Positions 52,628 to 61,429 of a stretch of 64,000 bases of DNA are shown here, piece after piece. Source of the stretch: Methylobacterium sp. Leaf108 (lineage in GTDB: Bacteria > Pseudomonadota > Alphaproteobacteria > Rhizobiales > Beijerinckiaceae); contig NZ_LMND01000012.1 of NCBI RefSeq assembly GCF_001423265.1, positions 7,501 to 71,500 of the forward strand, in the 5' to 3' direction. The position numbers and the translations under genes are program-made. The notes below the pieces were generated by a model. It saw nothing but the letters and a program-made list of their open reading frames with translations. It ran no database searches and had not been told where the DNA came from. The number at the start of each line of letters is the position of its first letter. The first letter of the stretch is position 1.

Positions 52628-53524
52628 ATGAAAGAACCCCTGCCGAACGTCCACGTCCGGGCGGAAGTCCTGGTGCAGGCGCTGCCGCACATGCAGCGCT
52701 ACGACCAGGAGATCGTGGTCATCAAGTACGGTGGCCACGCCATGGGCGATGCCGCGGCGGCGGAGGATTTCGCCGAGGACATCGTGCTCCTCGAGCAGTC
52801 AGGCCTGAAGCCGATCGTGGTGCACGGCGGCGGCCCGCAGATCGGCCGCATGCTCGGTCGCCTGGGCATCCAGTCCGAGTTCAAGGGCGGCTTGCGCGTC
52901 ACCGACGAGGCCACCGTGGAGGTGGTCGAGATGGTGCTGGCCGGCTCGATCAACAAACAGATCGTCGGCTGGATCTCGGCCGAGGGCGGCCGGGCCATCG
53001 GCCTGTGCGGCAAGGACGGCAACATGGTACGCGCCAGGAAGGCGATGCGCACCATCATCGACCCCGACAGCCGGACCGAGCAATCGGTGGACCTCGGCCT
53101 CGTCGGAGAGCCCGAGCACGTCGAACGCGGCGTCCTCGACGCGGTGCTCAAGGCCGAGCTGATCCCGGTGCTGGCCCCGGTCGCGTTCGGGGCAGACGGC
53201 CAGACCTACAACGTCAACGCCGACACCTTCGCGGGCGCCATCGCCGGCTCGCTGCGGGCCAAGCGCCTCCTGCTGCTCACCGACGTGCCCGGCGTCCTCG
53301 ACAAGGAGGGCAAGCTGATCCCGGAACTCTCGGTGGAGGATTGCCGGCGGCTGGTGGCGGACGGGACGATCACCGGCGGCATGATCCCCAAGATCGAGAC
53401 TTGTATCTACGCCATCGAGCAGGGGGTCGAGGCCGTGGTCATCCTCGACGGCAAGGTCGGACACGCGGTGCTGCTCGAACTCTTCACCGACTACGGTGCC
53501 GGCACCCTGATCCGACGCAGCTGA
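52628..53524 (+). CDS. argB: Acetylglutamate kinase
   Basis: A 298-residue amino acid kinase that phosphorylates N-acetylglutamate in arginine synthesis. Conserved parts are [44 protein letters not shown] and [31 protein letters not shown] and [18 protein letters not shown] complete the active site. The long N-terminal helix ([17 protein letters not shown]) is that of arginine-inhibited enzymes. ATG 52628 is the family start. A HAD nucleotidase follows. Confidence 0.97.
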   Translation: MKEPLPNVHVRAEVLVQALPHMQRYDQEIVVIKYGGHAMGDAAAAEDFAEDIVLLEQSGLKPIVVHGGGPQIGRMLGRLGIQSEFKGGLRVTDEATVEVVEMVLAGSINKQIVGWISAEGGRAIGLCGKDGNMVRARKAMRTIIDPDSRTEQSVDLGLVGEPEHVERGVLDAVLKAELIPVLAPVAFGADGQTYNVNADTFAGAIAGSLRAKRLLLLTDVPGVLDKEGKLIPELSVEDCRRLVADGTITGGMIPKIETCIYAIEQGVEAVVILDGKVGHAVLLELFTDYGAGTLIRRS

Positions 53525-53663
53525 CCGCACGCGCACCGGCTCCCGCCCCGAGCGGCGAGCCGGAGCGCGATGCATTGCGCATGACCGATTTGGTCACTAC
53601 CAACAGTCACACTATCGTCGGTGCCCGAAGCCGGCCGTCCTCCCGCGAACCCCGCGAACCACC

Positions 53664-54395
53664 TTGTTTCTTCCAGGCGAGAGCCATTTCACCGCCGCCG
53701 CGTCCCGCGGATTCTCCGATGTCGACACCTGGGTGTTCGATCTCGACAACACGCTCTATCCGAGCGACGCGATGGTCTGGCCACAGGTCGACGAGCGCAT
53801 CACGCTCTACGTCATGCGCCTCTACGGCCTCGACGGCCTCTCCGCCCGCGCGCTGCAGAAGTATTTCTACCATCGCTACGGCACGACGCTGAAGGCGTTG
53901 ATGATCGAGGACGCGATCGACCCGCACGACTTCCTCGATTTCGCCCACGACATCGACCATTCGACCATCAGCCTCGACCCGGCGCTGGGCGATGCGATCG
54001 AGCGGCTGCCGGGGCGCAAGCTCATCCTCACCAACGGCTCGCGGCGGCACGCCGAGGACGTGGCGCGCAAGCTCGGCATCCTCGATCACTTCGAGGACGT
54101 GTTCGACATCGCGGCCGCCGACTTCATCCCGAAGCCCGAGCGGTCGACCTACGAGCGCTTCCTCGCACGCCACGGCGTCGATCCGCGCCGCTCGGCCCTG
54201 TTCGAGGACATCGCCCGCAACCTCGTCGTGCCCCACGAGATCGGCATGGCGACCGTGCTGGTGGTGCCCCGCACCCTCGACCCGTTCCGCGAAGCCTTCG
54301 AGCAGGAGGCGGTGCAGGAAACGCACATCGACCACATCACCAACGATCTCGCCGGCTTCCTGAGCGAACGGGTCCTGCCGGTCGCCGGGTCCTGA
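53664..54395 (+). CDS. HAD-superfamily pyrimidine 5'-nucleotidase
   Basis: A 243-residue phosphatase with the HAD motifs: VFDLDNTLYPSDAMV (motif I, nucleophile and acid Asp), ILTNGSRRHAEDV (II), FIPKPERSTYERF (III, Lys) and ALFEDIARNLVVP (IV, with E-D instead of D-D). It is of the SDT1-like pyrimidine 5'-nucleotidase branch, which often follows argB in Hyphomicrobiales. The start is a TTG at 53664, the only start in frame before motif I. Confidence 0.85.
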   Translation: MFLPGESHFTAAASRGFSDVDTWVFDLDNTLYPSDAMVWPQVDERITLYVMRLYGLDGLSARALQKYFYHRYGTTLKALMIEDAIDPHDFLDFAHDIDHSTISLDPALGDAIERLPGRKLILTNGSRRHAEDVARKLGILDHFEDVFDIAAADFIPKPERSTYERFLARHGVDPRRSALFEDIARNLVVPHEIGMATVLVVPRTLDPFREAFEQEAVQETHIDHITNDLAGFLSERVLPVAGS

Positions 54396-54435
54396 GGGCC
54401 CAAGCCTGAGAGCCCAAACCTGAGAACTCGAGCGT

Positions 54436-55677
54436 TCAGGCGTCGTTGGCGGCCTGGGCGTTGCGCAGGAGCCCGACCTTGGGCCGGCGCGTGCGGAACT
54501 GGCCGCGCTCGACCGCGATGAACACCAGCACCACCACCGAGAGGGTGGTGATCCACCACATCACGGTGAGGCCGACGCCGATGCAGGCGACGGCGAAGGC
54601 GGCCGCGAAGGCGGCGAGCGCACCGGGGACCAGCACCGCAGCCACCCGCTCGCTGCGCCGGATGGCGCCGTGGAGGGCGAAGGCGGCGGCCAGGGCGCCG
54701 ACGAGCCCGAGTTCGTACCAGAGCTCGAACAGCACCGTGGTCGGCGCGTTGGCGGGCACGAGCCCGACGACGCGGCCGCGGCGGGCGCTCTCGAGCCCGT
54801 GGCCGGTGATGAGGCGGACCGGCTCGGTGGTGACCACCTTCTGCCAGGCCTTGATGCTGAGAACGGCGGGCGCCACCGGCCCCGCCACGGCGATCCCGAG
54901 GGGCCGCGCCACGAAGGGCAGCAGCGGGGCCGCCACGAGGAGGCCGGCGCCGAGGACGGCCACCAGGCGCGTCGTGAGGCTCATGCGAACGCTGGCGAGA
55001 GCGAAGACGACGGCACCGACGGCGAGCGCCGTCCATTGCGTCACATTGGGCACCGCCACGAGGGCGCAGGCCACCAGCACGAGGGTGACCAGCGCCTCGA
55101 TGTCGCGTCCGCGCGAGCGCAGCCACGCCATCGCCGGCCAGACGAGGAGGGCGAGGAGGATCAAGCCGCGGTTCAGGGCGCCGTCGTCGTCGGCGCTGCT
55201 GCGCATCACGCTGTCGCCGAACAGGCCGATCCCGATCGACAGGATCGCGGCGGCGGTCACGCCCACCGGCAGGAGGTAGAGGTTGGCCGAGCGCATCCGG
55301 TCCGGCAGCGCGAGGTAGCCGACGAGGGTCAGGAGGATCGTCGCGACGAGGTTGAGGAGCCGCTCCGTGGCCGGGTCGAGGAACGGGGTCCAGACCAGCG
55401 AGAGGGCGGCCCAGCCCAGCACGAGCAGACCGGCGTGGAAGGCGGGCGAGCGCAGGAGCGCCGTCGCCACGGGCCGGACCGGGCGGTTCTTGCCGTCGAT
55501 GGCGCTCGCCAGGATCAGCAGGACGATGCAGATCGGGACCAGGATGACGGCCGCGCGCCGCGCCACCTGGGCCGCGATCGGCACCACGACGAACAGCCCG
55601 AAGAAACCGACGCGCCGCAGCAGGGCGGCCGCGTCGAGGGCCGGATCGATGGACGAGGAGGTCGGTGCGCGCGCCAT
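54436..55677 (-). CDS. O-antigen ligase-like membrane protein (Wzy_C family)
   Basis: A 413-residue protein with about 11-12 transmembrane helices. The TGHGLESARRG stretch, followed by NAPTTVLFELWYELGLVGAL, is the periplasmic loop and helix pattern of WaaL/Wzy-type O-antigen ligases and polymerases. It may join or polymerise surface polysaccharide. The expected His of the H-N pair is not seen in the loop, where Pro-Thr-Thr stands, so activity is uncertain. No glycosyltransferases are nearby. ATG 55677 is the start by hydropathy; the ribosome-binding site is poor. Confidence 0.65.
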   Translation of the reverse strand: MARAPTSSSIDPALDAAALLRRVGFFGLFVVVPIAAQVARRAAVILVPICIVLLILASAIDGKNRPVRPVATALLRSPAFHAGLLVLGWAALSLVWTPFLDPATERLLNLVATILLTLVGYLALPDRMRSANLYLLPVGVTAAAILSIGIGLFGDSVMRSSADDDGALNRGLILLALLVWPAMAWLRSRGRDIEALVTLVLVACALVAVPNVTQWTALAVGAVVFALASVRMSLTTRLVAVLGAGLLVAAPLLPFVARPLGIAVAGPVAPAVLSIKAWQKVVTTEPVRLITGHGLESARRGRVVGLVPANAPTTVLFELWYELGLVGALAAAFALHGAIRRSERVAAVLVPGALAAFAAAFAVACIGVGLTVMWWITTLSVVVLVFIAVERGQFRTRRPKVGLLRNAQAANDA

Positions 55678-55833
55678 GTGCGAGAGGTCAGCCGTGAGCC
55701 GGCGCCACGAGGGAGCCCGCGCGCTACCGGCGCAGTCGTAAGGCATCGCGGACGGGCCGGCTGTAGATCGACCGCAACACCTGTGCCTTCCCCGCAACGG
55801 CGAAGGCGCGTCCCGGCTCGCAAGACCGATCCG

Positions 55834-56355
55834 TCAGGCGGGGTTGGCCGCCGGGCGCCGCCGCGGGGTCAGGCGCCGGACGAGGTCGCTGAGCAGCCGC
55901 CAGCCGGCCCAGGTGGCGAGAAAGCCGAGGCAGCCGGCGATCAGGCCGTCGGCGGTGGTCGGCACGGCCGGCTGGTAATCCTGGTAGGTGGCGCGGACCA
56001 GCGGCAGGTCGGGCGAGCGAACGAGGGTCGCCAGCCGGCCGAGGGGGCCGCCGGCCCGGGCCAGGGCCTGCTGCTGCGCGTCGAGGTCGGCCAGGCGCTC
56101 AATGTCGTAGCGGGCGGCCTCGCCGCGCCTGGCCACCAGCGCATCCTGGTTCTTGCGCAGCCGCTCGACGGCGCCGTCGCGGCTGTTGCCGGTGTCGGCG
56201 GCGTCCTTCTCGAAGGTGGAGACCACCCGGCGCAGCTCGTCCACGGTCCCGCCGAGGCGCTGGGTGTACTGCTGGGCGAATTCCGGCCCCTGGGCGGCGA
56301 CGGCGCCGCCGAACAGGCCGAGGGCAAGGCCGAGGGTACGTAGGACACGAAACAC
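55834..56355 (-). CDS. DUF2937 family membrane protein
   Basis: A 173-residue protein, GTG start at 56355 preceded by AGGA. A signal-like first helix (VLRTLGLALGLFGGAVAAQ) is followed by a Gln/Arg-rich coiled coil (FAQQYTQRLGGTVDELRRVV) and a C-terminal helix (IAGCLGFLATWAGWRLLSDL) with a basic tail. This is the DUF2937 layout; function unknown. Confidence 0.8.
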   Translation of the reverse strand: MFRVLRTLGLALGLFGGAVAAQGPEFAQQYTQRLGGTVDELRRVVSTFEKDAADTGNSRDGAVERLRKNQDALVARRGEAARYDIERLADLDAQQQALARAGGPLGRLATLVRSPDLPLVRATYQDYQPAVPTTADGLIAGCLGFLATWAGWRLLSDLVRRLTPRRRPAANPA

Positions 56356-56423
56356 GGCGGTTTCCTCACGGCGACGTCTGGACAAGGGCGGGACCCTGGC
56401 CGGGGTTCCGCGTCGAGCGCCGG

Positions 56424-56693
56424 TCAGCCGGTCAGGGCGTCGGCCACGTCGGCCTGCGTCACCGCCGCGATGGGTTTCGGCACCTTGAGCGCCCGGGTGC
56501 GCTCGCCCGGCCGCATGATCAGGATCACGGTCTCGAAGCCCGGGCAGGCGGGGTCGGGACACAGGATCTCGTTGACCTTGACGACATCCGCCGCGTCCAG
56601 CCCCGCGGCGGGACGGACCCAGGCCTCGACCCGGCGGCGGGGGCCGTCGTCGGCGGGCGGGCGGGCGGAGCGGCCGAGACCGAACAGGGCCAT
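56424..56693 (-). CDS. Small conserved protein with a CPDPACPG motif
   Basis: An 89-residue soluble protein whose start is five bases after the WD40 stop, so it is co-transcribed. The middle reads VKVNEILCPDPACPGFETVI, with two Cys five residues apart, then ILIMRPGERTRALKVPKPI. The Cys pair could bind metal or form a disulfide. Short proteins of this kind adjoin WD40 genes in Hyphomicrobiales (recollection, unchecked). No function is known. Confidence 0.65.
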   Translation of the reverse strand: MALFGLGRSARPPADDGPRRRVEAWVRPAAGLDAADVVKVNEILCPDPACPGFETVILIMRPGERTRALKVPKPIAAVTQADVADALTG

Positions 56694-56698
56694 CGCGC

Positions 56699-57706
56699 TC
56701 AGCCCGGAAGGGTCAGGAGGCCGGCCTGGCCGTCGGCGCAACCGAAGGCGAGGCGCCCTCCCCTGGCGTCCCAGGCGAGCGCGGAGATGCCGCTGCCCTT
56801 CACGGCCGGGCGCACCAGCAGTTCCGAGGCGTCGACGAAGCGCACGAGCAGGATGCAGCCGTCCTCGTAGCCGATCGCCAGCACCAGGGCCTTGGGGTGG
56901 AAGGCGACGCGGGAGACCCGGGCCGGGCGCACGCCGCATTCGCGCGGCGCCTTGCCGGTGGGGCCTTCCTTCGAATCGAACGGCCACACGATGGCCGCCT
57001 CGGCGCCGCTGGTGGCGAGCCAGTCGCCGTCCCCCGACCAGCTCGTGGAGCGGACCTTGCCCGGATAGCCCGACATCCGCATGTGGCCCTTGTCCGGCTG
57101 CAGGCGCCAGCCGTGCAGGGCGTTCTCCTGCATCGTCGTGACGACGAAGCGTCCGTCCGGCGACCAGGTGACGTCGATGTGCGAGCCCTTCCAGGCCACG
57201 GCCTCCGGCTCGGCGGAGAGGTTCGGGTACCAGAGGGTGGCGCCGTTGTAGTGCGAGATCGCGAGGCGGTAGCCCTTGGGTGCGAAGGCGAGCCCGCGGG
57301 CGGTGGTGGGAGCGGTGAACGCCTTCTCCCGGCCCTTGGCGTCGCGGGCGACGACGGCGCGGCCGGCGGCATAGGCCACGGCACCGTCGGGATGGAGCGC
57401 CAGGGCGTCGATCCAGGCGCCCTTCGCGCCGGCACCGAGTTCGGACGTGGCGCCGTCGGCGCGGATCTCCACCACGCGCCCGTCGTCGCCGCCCGTGACG
57501 AGGCGCCGCCCGTCGCCGGCCCCCACGAGGATGCCGCCGCCGGGATGGGCCTCCACCTCCCGCTCGACGCCCTCGGCGACGAGCACGACGCGGCCGTCCC
57601 CCAGCGCCAGGGCGAGGGTGTCCTTCATCCAGGCCGCGACGGTGACGTGCGCGCCGGCCTTCAGCGGCGCCACGTGGTCGGCGAGGGAGGGTTCGCTCAG
57701 GCTCAT
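56699..57706 (-). CDS. WD40 repeat protein
   Basis: A 335-residue seven-blade-like beta-propeller. Repeats are seen as GRRLVTGGDDGRVVEI, IDALALHPDGAVAYAAG, IDVTWSPDGRFVVTTMQENA (with LHGW), VRSTSWSGDGDWLATSG (AAIVWPF), VSRVAFHPKALVLAIGYEDG and ISALAWDARGGRLAFGCADG. It lacks a signal peptide. It is probably a scaffold; relatives occur near zinc-uptake genes, but no such gene is here. Its ATG overlaps the DUF1275 stop by four bases. Confidence 0.85.
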   Translation of the reverse strand: MSLSEPSLADHVAPLKAGAHVTVAAWMKDTLALALGDGRVVLVAEGVEREVEAHPGGGILVGAGDGRRLVTGGDDGRVVEIRADGATSELGAGAKGAWIDALALHPDGAVAYAAGRAVVARDAKGREKAFTAPTTARGLAFAPKGYRLAISHYNGATLWYPNLSAEPEAVAWKGSHIDVTWSPDGRFVVTTMQENALHGWRLQPDKGHMRMSGYPGKVRSTSWSGDGDWLATSGAEAAIVWPFDSKEGPTGKAPRECGVRPARVSRVAFHPKALVLAIGYEDGCILLVRFVDASELLVRPAVKGSGISALAWDARGGRLAFGCADGQAGLLTLPG

Positions 57707-58389
57707 GCGTCGGGCGTCCTTGGCCAGCGTTGGGCAGGGCCGGGTTCGTGGAGCATCGTCAGCACCGTCGCCATCACGGCGAGGCATCCGGCGAGTCCGG
57801 CGGGGATCGCCAGCGCATACAACGACAGCTCGGCATAGGCGATGGTGCCCGTCAGCGAACCCACCAGCAGGGACAGCCAGACGAAGCCGTCGCCCATCCA
57901 GGCGAAGCGCGGCCCGCGGCCGGCCAGGGCGAGGGCGAGCTTCTGGCCGAAGCCGAACAGGGCGCCGGTGACGAAGGTGGTTCCCGCCCGGAACCCCTGC
58001 ACATGGGCGAGCACGGCGTTCTGCGCGCCCATCGCCAGGGCGAGGAGGAGCGAGGCGACGTGATCGGTGGGCGTGGTCACCGCGGCGGAAAAGGCGGCGG
58101 CGACCACCACCGTCTCGAAGGCGAGGATCGCCGGCGTCCCCCAGCGCGGGGGCAGCAGAGCGGAGAACCCGCCGCCGCAGATCCCACCGAGGAGGAAGGC
58201 GGCGATGAGCAGGGCCGGAAGCAGGGCGCCGCCGGGCTCTCCGTGCCCGAGGTGGACCGCGAACTGCGTGGTGTTGCCGCTCATGAACGAGGTGTAGAGC
58301 CCGCCCAGCCGAATGAAGCCCAGCGCGTCGACGTAGCCCGCGAGCGCGGTCATCACGAGGCCGAAGCCGAGGTGCCACGGGCGGGTCAA
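57703..58389 (-). CDS. DUF1275 (YoaK) family membrane protein
   Basis: A 228-residue protein with six transmembrane helices; the conserved GYVDALGFIRLGGLYTSFMS, then GNTTQ and the QNAVLAHVQG block, identify the family. The start is a TTG at 58389 with AGGGCG upstream, giving a reasonable N-terminus. Function unknown. It heads the coupled set with the WD40 protein and the CPDPACPG protein. Confidence 0.85.
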   Translation of the reverse strand: MTRPWHLGFGLVMTALAGYVDALGFIRLGGLYTSFMSGNTTQFAVHLGHGEPGGALLPALLIAAFLLGGICGGGFSALLPPRWGTPAILAFETVVVAAAFSAAVTTPTDHVASLLLALAMGAQNAVLAHVQGFRAGTTFVTGALFGFGQKLALALAGRGPRFAWMGDGFVWLSLLVGSLTGTIAYAELSLYALAIPAGLAGCLAVMATVLTMLHEPGPAQRWPRTPDA

Positions 58390-58548
58390 GCGGACGCCCT
58401 GCCCGCCATGCCCGCAGGGTTAAGCCTTTGCTCACCAAACCCGCGCAATTTGACCGAACCGGGGTGAACGTCGGGGCGAACGGAGCCGTTGGTCCAGCGA
58501 TCCGGTCTCGGGGGTCTCGTCCTCAGCCGGGTGCGTTGGAGTTGCGTC

Positions 58549-58974
58549 ATGGTCCCTTTCGCCTGTGCTGCCCTGCCCTGGCCGGCCATCCGGCCGGTCG
58601 GCATCAACGAAACGGTTCTCGTGGTCGAGGATGAGGCCATGGTGTGCGAGCTCGCCGCCGAGGCCCTCCTGGACGAAGGCTATCGCGTGCTCACGGCGGA
58701 GGATGCCGACGAGGCGCAGACCATCCTCGAGCGGGAGAGCGTCGATCTGCTCTTCACCGATATCGATCTGGCCCGCAACACGAACGGCATCGTCCTGGCC
58801 CGCCGGGCCCGGCGTCAGCGCCCAGGGCTCCCGGTCATCTACACCTCCGGCGGACGGGCGAGCCTGTCCCAGGCCGATGCCGTGGCCGCCTCGGTGTTCG
58901 TGCCCAAGCCGTACCGGCCGAGCCAGCTCGTGGCGGTGGCCAACGGCCTCCTGCGCGGCCCCCATCTCTTCTGA
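58549..58974 (+). CDS. Single-domain response regulator
   Basis: A 141-residue receiver-only protein. The acidic pair and start of the fold are ETVLVVEDEAMVCELAAEAL, the phosphoacceptor is in LLFTDIDLARNTNG (Asp), followed by the Thr/Ser in VIYTSGGRA and the Lys in VFVPKPYRPSQ. It has no output domain, so it would act by protein contact, like CheY or the HWE/HisKA2-partner FixJ-like receivers of Hyphomicrobiales. ATG 58549 has GGAG eight bases upstream. It is divergent from the DUF1275 gene. Confidence 0.88.
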   Translation: MVPFACAALPWPAIRPVGINETVLVVEDEAMVCELAAEALLDEGYRVLTAEDADEAQTILERESVDLLFTDIDLARNTNGIVLARRARRQRPGLPVIYTSGGRASLSQADAVAASVFVPKPYRPSQLVAVANGLLRGPHLF

Positions 58975-59127
58975 ACGGGCGGCCTGCTAGACGACGACCC
59001 CCATCTTTCCCACGACGGCGTGCCGGGAGCCTTACGACCCCGGCATCCGTTTCCCAGCGAACCGCGCCCCCGGGTCGCGCGCCGACGCCTGCCGCGCCCG
59101 TTTCGAGCGCCACCCTTGGAGATCCCC

Positions 59128-59505
59128 ATGCGACCCGTCTATGCCCGCACGCTGCTGATCGCCATCGCCCTCCTGTTCGCCTACGCCCACCCGGCGGCGG
59201 CCTGCGACGTGAAGAGCGCCAAGCTCGAGGAGGCGATCGCCGACAAGAGCGAATTGCGCGAGGCCGCCAACAAGCAGACCGTGCGCGACCTGCGCACCCT
59301 GCGCGACGCGGCCATCGTGCTGGACACCTACAAGTACGCCGCCGAATGCGAGGCGCTGATGAAGATCGTCGCCAAGCTCGCCGCCGACCCGGAAACCACC
59401 ATCGAGCGCGGCGGCGACACCGACGAGGACAAGGCCGAGGGCATCGCGGAAGCCCGCAAGCCCAAGGTCGTGCCGGGCATCGAGCCGGCCCCCGCCAAGC
59501 GCTGA
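59128..59505 (+). CDS. Small exported helical protein
   Basis: A 125-residue protein with a signal peptide (TLLIAIALLFAYAHPAAA) and a mature helical part (LEEAIADKSELREAANKQTV, KYAAECEALMKIVAKLAA) with two Cys, which may form a disulfide. The tail is Asp/Glu/Lys-rich. TTGGAG before ATG 59128 supports the start. No family could be named. It is 88 bases before the ROK gene and may share its transcript. Confidence 0.75.
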   Translation: MRPVYARTLLIAIALLFAYAHPAAACDVKSAKLEEAIADKSELREAANKQTVRDLRTLRDAAIVLDTYKYAAECEALMKIVAKLAADPETTIERGGDTDEDKAEGIAEARKPKVVPGIEPAPAKR

Positions 59506-59593
59506 CACGCGGCGGCGGCCTGCCCCGCAGCCCGATCGCGCCTGACGCGTTGTCGGGCGGGGCCGACGGTGTTCGGTCGAACCAATCGAAACG

Positions 59594-60685
59594 GTGAGCG
59601 ACACGATGGCGAGCGGCAGCAAGTCGGGACGATCGGCACTCTTCCACGGATCGCTCGACCTGCCCGCCGTGGTGGTGGATTCCACCAACATCGAACTGAA
59701 GGACGACGAGGGCTTCGTCGGCGACCAGGTCTCGAAGAAGGCGTTCCGCGCCCTCGTCGAGGAGTGGCGCGGCAGGATGCGCGAGCTCGGGCCCGACCCC
59801 CTCGCCGACCGGCCGAGCGAGACGATCAGCAAGAAGCGCCTCGACGAGGCCCTCACCGGCGACGCGCCGCTCGCCGCGGGAGTGGTGTTCAGCGCCGTGG
59901 AGGAGTTCGCCCAGGGCCTGGCGCGGCTGGTGCGCCGCTTCCTGCGCCAGAAGGGCTGGCGCGACACCTCGCACATCGTGGTGGGCGGAGGCCTGCGCGA
60001 CAGCCTCGTCGGTCGCCTGGCGATCGCCAGGGCGGCGGCGATCCTGCGCGGGGGCGGGCTCGACATCGTCATGGAGCCGATCCGCAACCATCCCGACGAC
60101 GCCGGGCTGATCGGCGCCGTCCACCTCGCTCCGGCCTGGATCTTCGCGGGCTACGACAGCCTGCTGGCCGTCGACATCGGCGGCAGCAACATCCGGGCGG
60201 GCGTCATCGAGACCCACCTGAAGAAGGCGCCGGACCTGTCGCGGGTGGCGGTGTTCCGGTCCGAGATCTGGCGCCATGTGGACGACGAGCCGAGCCCGAG
60301 CCGCGACGAGGCCGTCGACCGGCTCATCGCCATGCTCACCGACCTGATCCGGCGCGCCGAGCGGGCCGACCTGGCGCTGGCGCCCTTCATCGGGATCGGG
60401 TGCCCCGGCCGGATCGAGCCCGACGGCACCATCGCCCGGGGCGGCCAGAACCTGCCGGGGGACTGGGAGGGCGAAGGCTTCAACCTGCCCGGCCGCATCC
60501 TCGCGGCGATCCCGCGGATCGGCGACCACGACACCATGGTGGTCATGCACAACGACGCCGTGGTGCAGGGCCTCAGCGAGGTCCCGTACATGCACGATGT
60601 CGCCAGGTGGGGTGTCCTCACCATCGGGACGGGCCTCGGCAACGCCCGCTTCACGAGCCGGCAGGCGCAGCCCGAGGACGCCTGA
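59594..60685 (+). CDS. ROK-family sugar kinase-like protein with circularly permuted motif order
   Basis: A 363-residue protein. Residues ~20-120 are helical. Residues 127-133 (HIVVGGGL) and 169-178 (DAGLIGAVHL) match the end of a normal ROK kinase (…VVIGGGLS… and …GGMRGAAFLHL). The normal start then follows: VDIGGSNIRAG from D194 (phosphate-1), GIGCPGRIEPDG (~269-278), MHNDAVVQG with the likely catalytic Asp 321, and LTIGTGLGNARF from G345 (phosphate-2), after which the protein ends. The Cys-rich ROK zinc motif is absent. So it has both lobes in swapped order. GTG 59594 or ATG 59606 may be the start. If active, it would phosphorylate a sugar with ATP in the cytosol. Confidence 0.82.
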   Translation: MSDTMASGSKSGRSALFHGSLDLPAVVVDSTNIELKDDEGFVGDQVSKKAFRALVEEWRGRMRELGPDPLADRPSETISKKRLDEALTGDAPLAAGVVFSAVEEFAQGLARLVRRFLRQKGWRDTSHIVVGGGLRDSLVGRLAIARAAAILRGGGLDIVMEPIRNHPDDAGLIGAVHLAPAWIFAGYDSLLAVDIGGSNIRAGVIETHLKKAPDLSRVAVFRSEIWRHVDDEPSPSRDEAVDRLIAMLTDLIRRAERADLALAPFIGIGCPGRIEPDGTIARGGQNLPGDWEGEGFNLPGRILAAIPRIGDHDTMVVMHNDAVVQGLSEVPYMHDVARWGVLTIGTGLGNARFTSRQAQPEDA

Positions 60686-60731
60686 TCGCCTCCCGGGCTC
60701 GCATCCCGGACGATCACGCCCGACGCGATCG

Positions 60732-61406
60732 TCAGGGTTTCACGTCCGAGGGCTTCATCTCCGACGGCTTCGTCTCCGATGGCTTCGTCTCCGATGGCTT
60801 GCCATTGCGCGACCGCGGCGCCGTGGCCTGCGCGAGTGTCTTCGCCAGGCGCTGGCGCATGTCCTCGGGCAGGTCGATGTCCACGAGGCGCCAGGTCCAG
60901 CCGCGCAGGCGAAGGCGGATCCTGAACTGCCGCGGCTCGCCGTGACCGGGGGGAACCCTCAGCACCACGGTGCGAAAGCCCCGCATCTCGGAGGTCAGGT
61001 AGAACGCGACGAGCTTGCCGAAGCCGTCGACGCGCAGGCCGCCGGATCGGGACGGGGCCGGCCCGGCCGCTTCGTCCGCCGATTCGACCGATTGCGGCCG
61101 ACCGTCGTCGAGGAAGTCGATGACGGTGCGCGGTGTCACCAAGGTTTCCACCAGGGGGACGGCCAGCACCATCGCCGTGTCGACGATGCGCTCGCGCGGC
61201 TCGGCGGCCGCGGTGCTCGCCCGTGCCGCCGCGGTGGCCTGGCGCACGAGGGACAACCGCAGGGTGCGGAAGTTCACGTGCCGCTCGACGTAGGCCTCGT
61301 CGCCCGCCTGGACGGCCCTGGCGAGATCGTAGAGCGCCCAGAGCGGCGTGAGCGTGAAGAGGAACCAGCCGAGCGCCAGACCGATCGGGAGCGACCACCA
61401 GCGCAT
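60732..61406 (-). CDS. DUF2939 family protein with a C-terminal KPSET repeat
   Basis: A 224-residue protein with one N-terminal anchor helix (LPIGLALGWFLFTLTPLWAL) and the DUF2939 domain (LARAVQAGDEAYVERHVNFR, RTVIDFLDDGRPQSVES, then a lipocalin/NTF2-like tail region). Function unknown. The last 20 residues repeat KPSET/KPSEM/KPSDV, encoded by near-identical 15-base units at 60738-60809, so the tail length may vary between strains. It is followed by rppH in the opposite sense of the ROK gene. Confidence 0.8.
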   Translation of the reverse strand: MRWWSLPIGLALGWFLFTLTPLWALYDLARAVQAGDEAYVERHVNFRTLRLSLVRQATAAARASTAAAEPRERIVDTAMVLAVPLVETLVTPRTVIDFLDDGRPQSVESADEAAGPAPSRSGGLRVDGFGKLVAFYLTSEMRGFRTVVLRVPPGHGEPRQFRIRLRLRGWTWRLVDIDLPEDMRQRLAKTLAQATAPRSRNGKPSETKPSETKPSEMKPSDVKP

Positions 61407-61429
61407 GGCGCGCCCTCAGCTCCGGCCGC

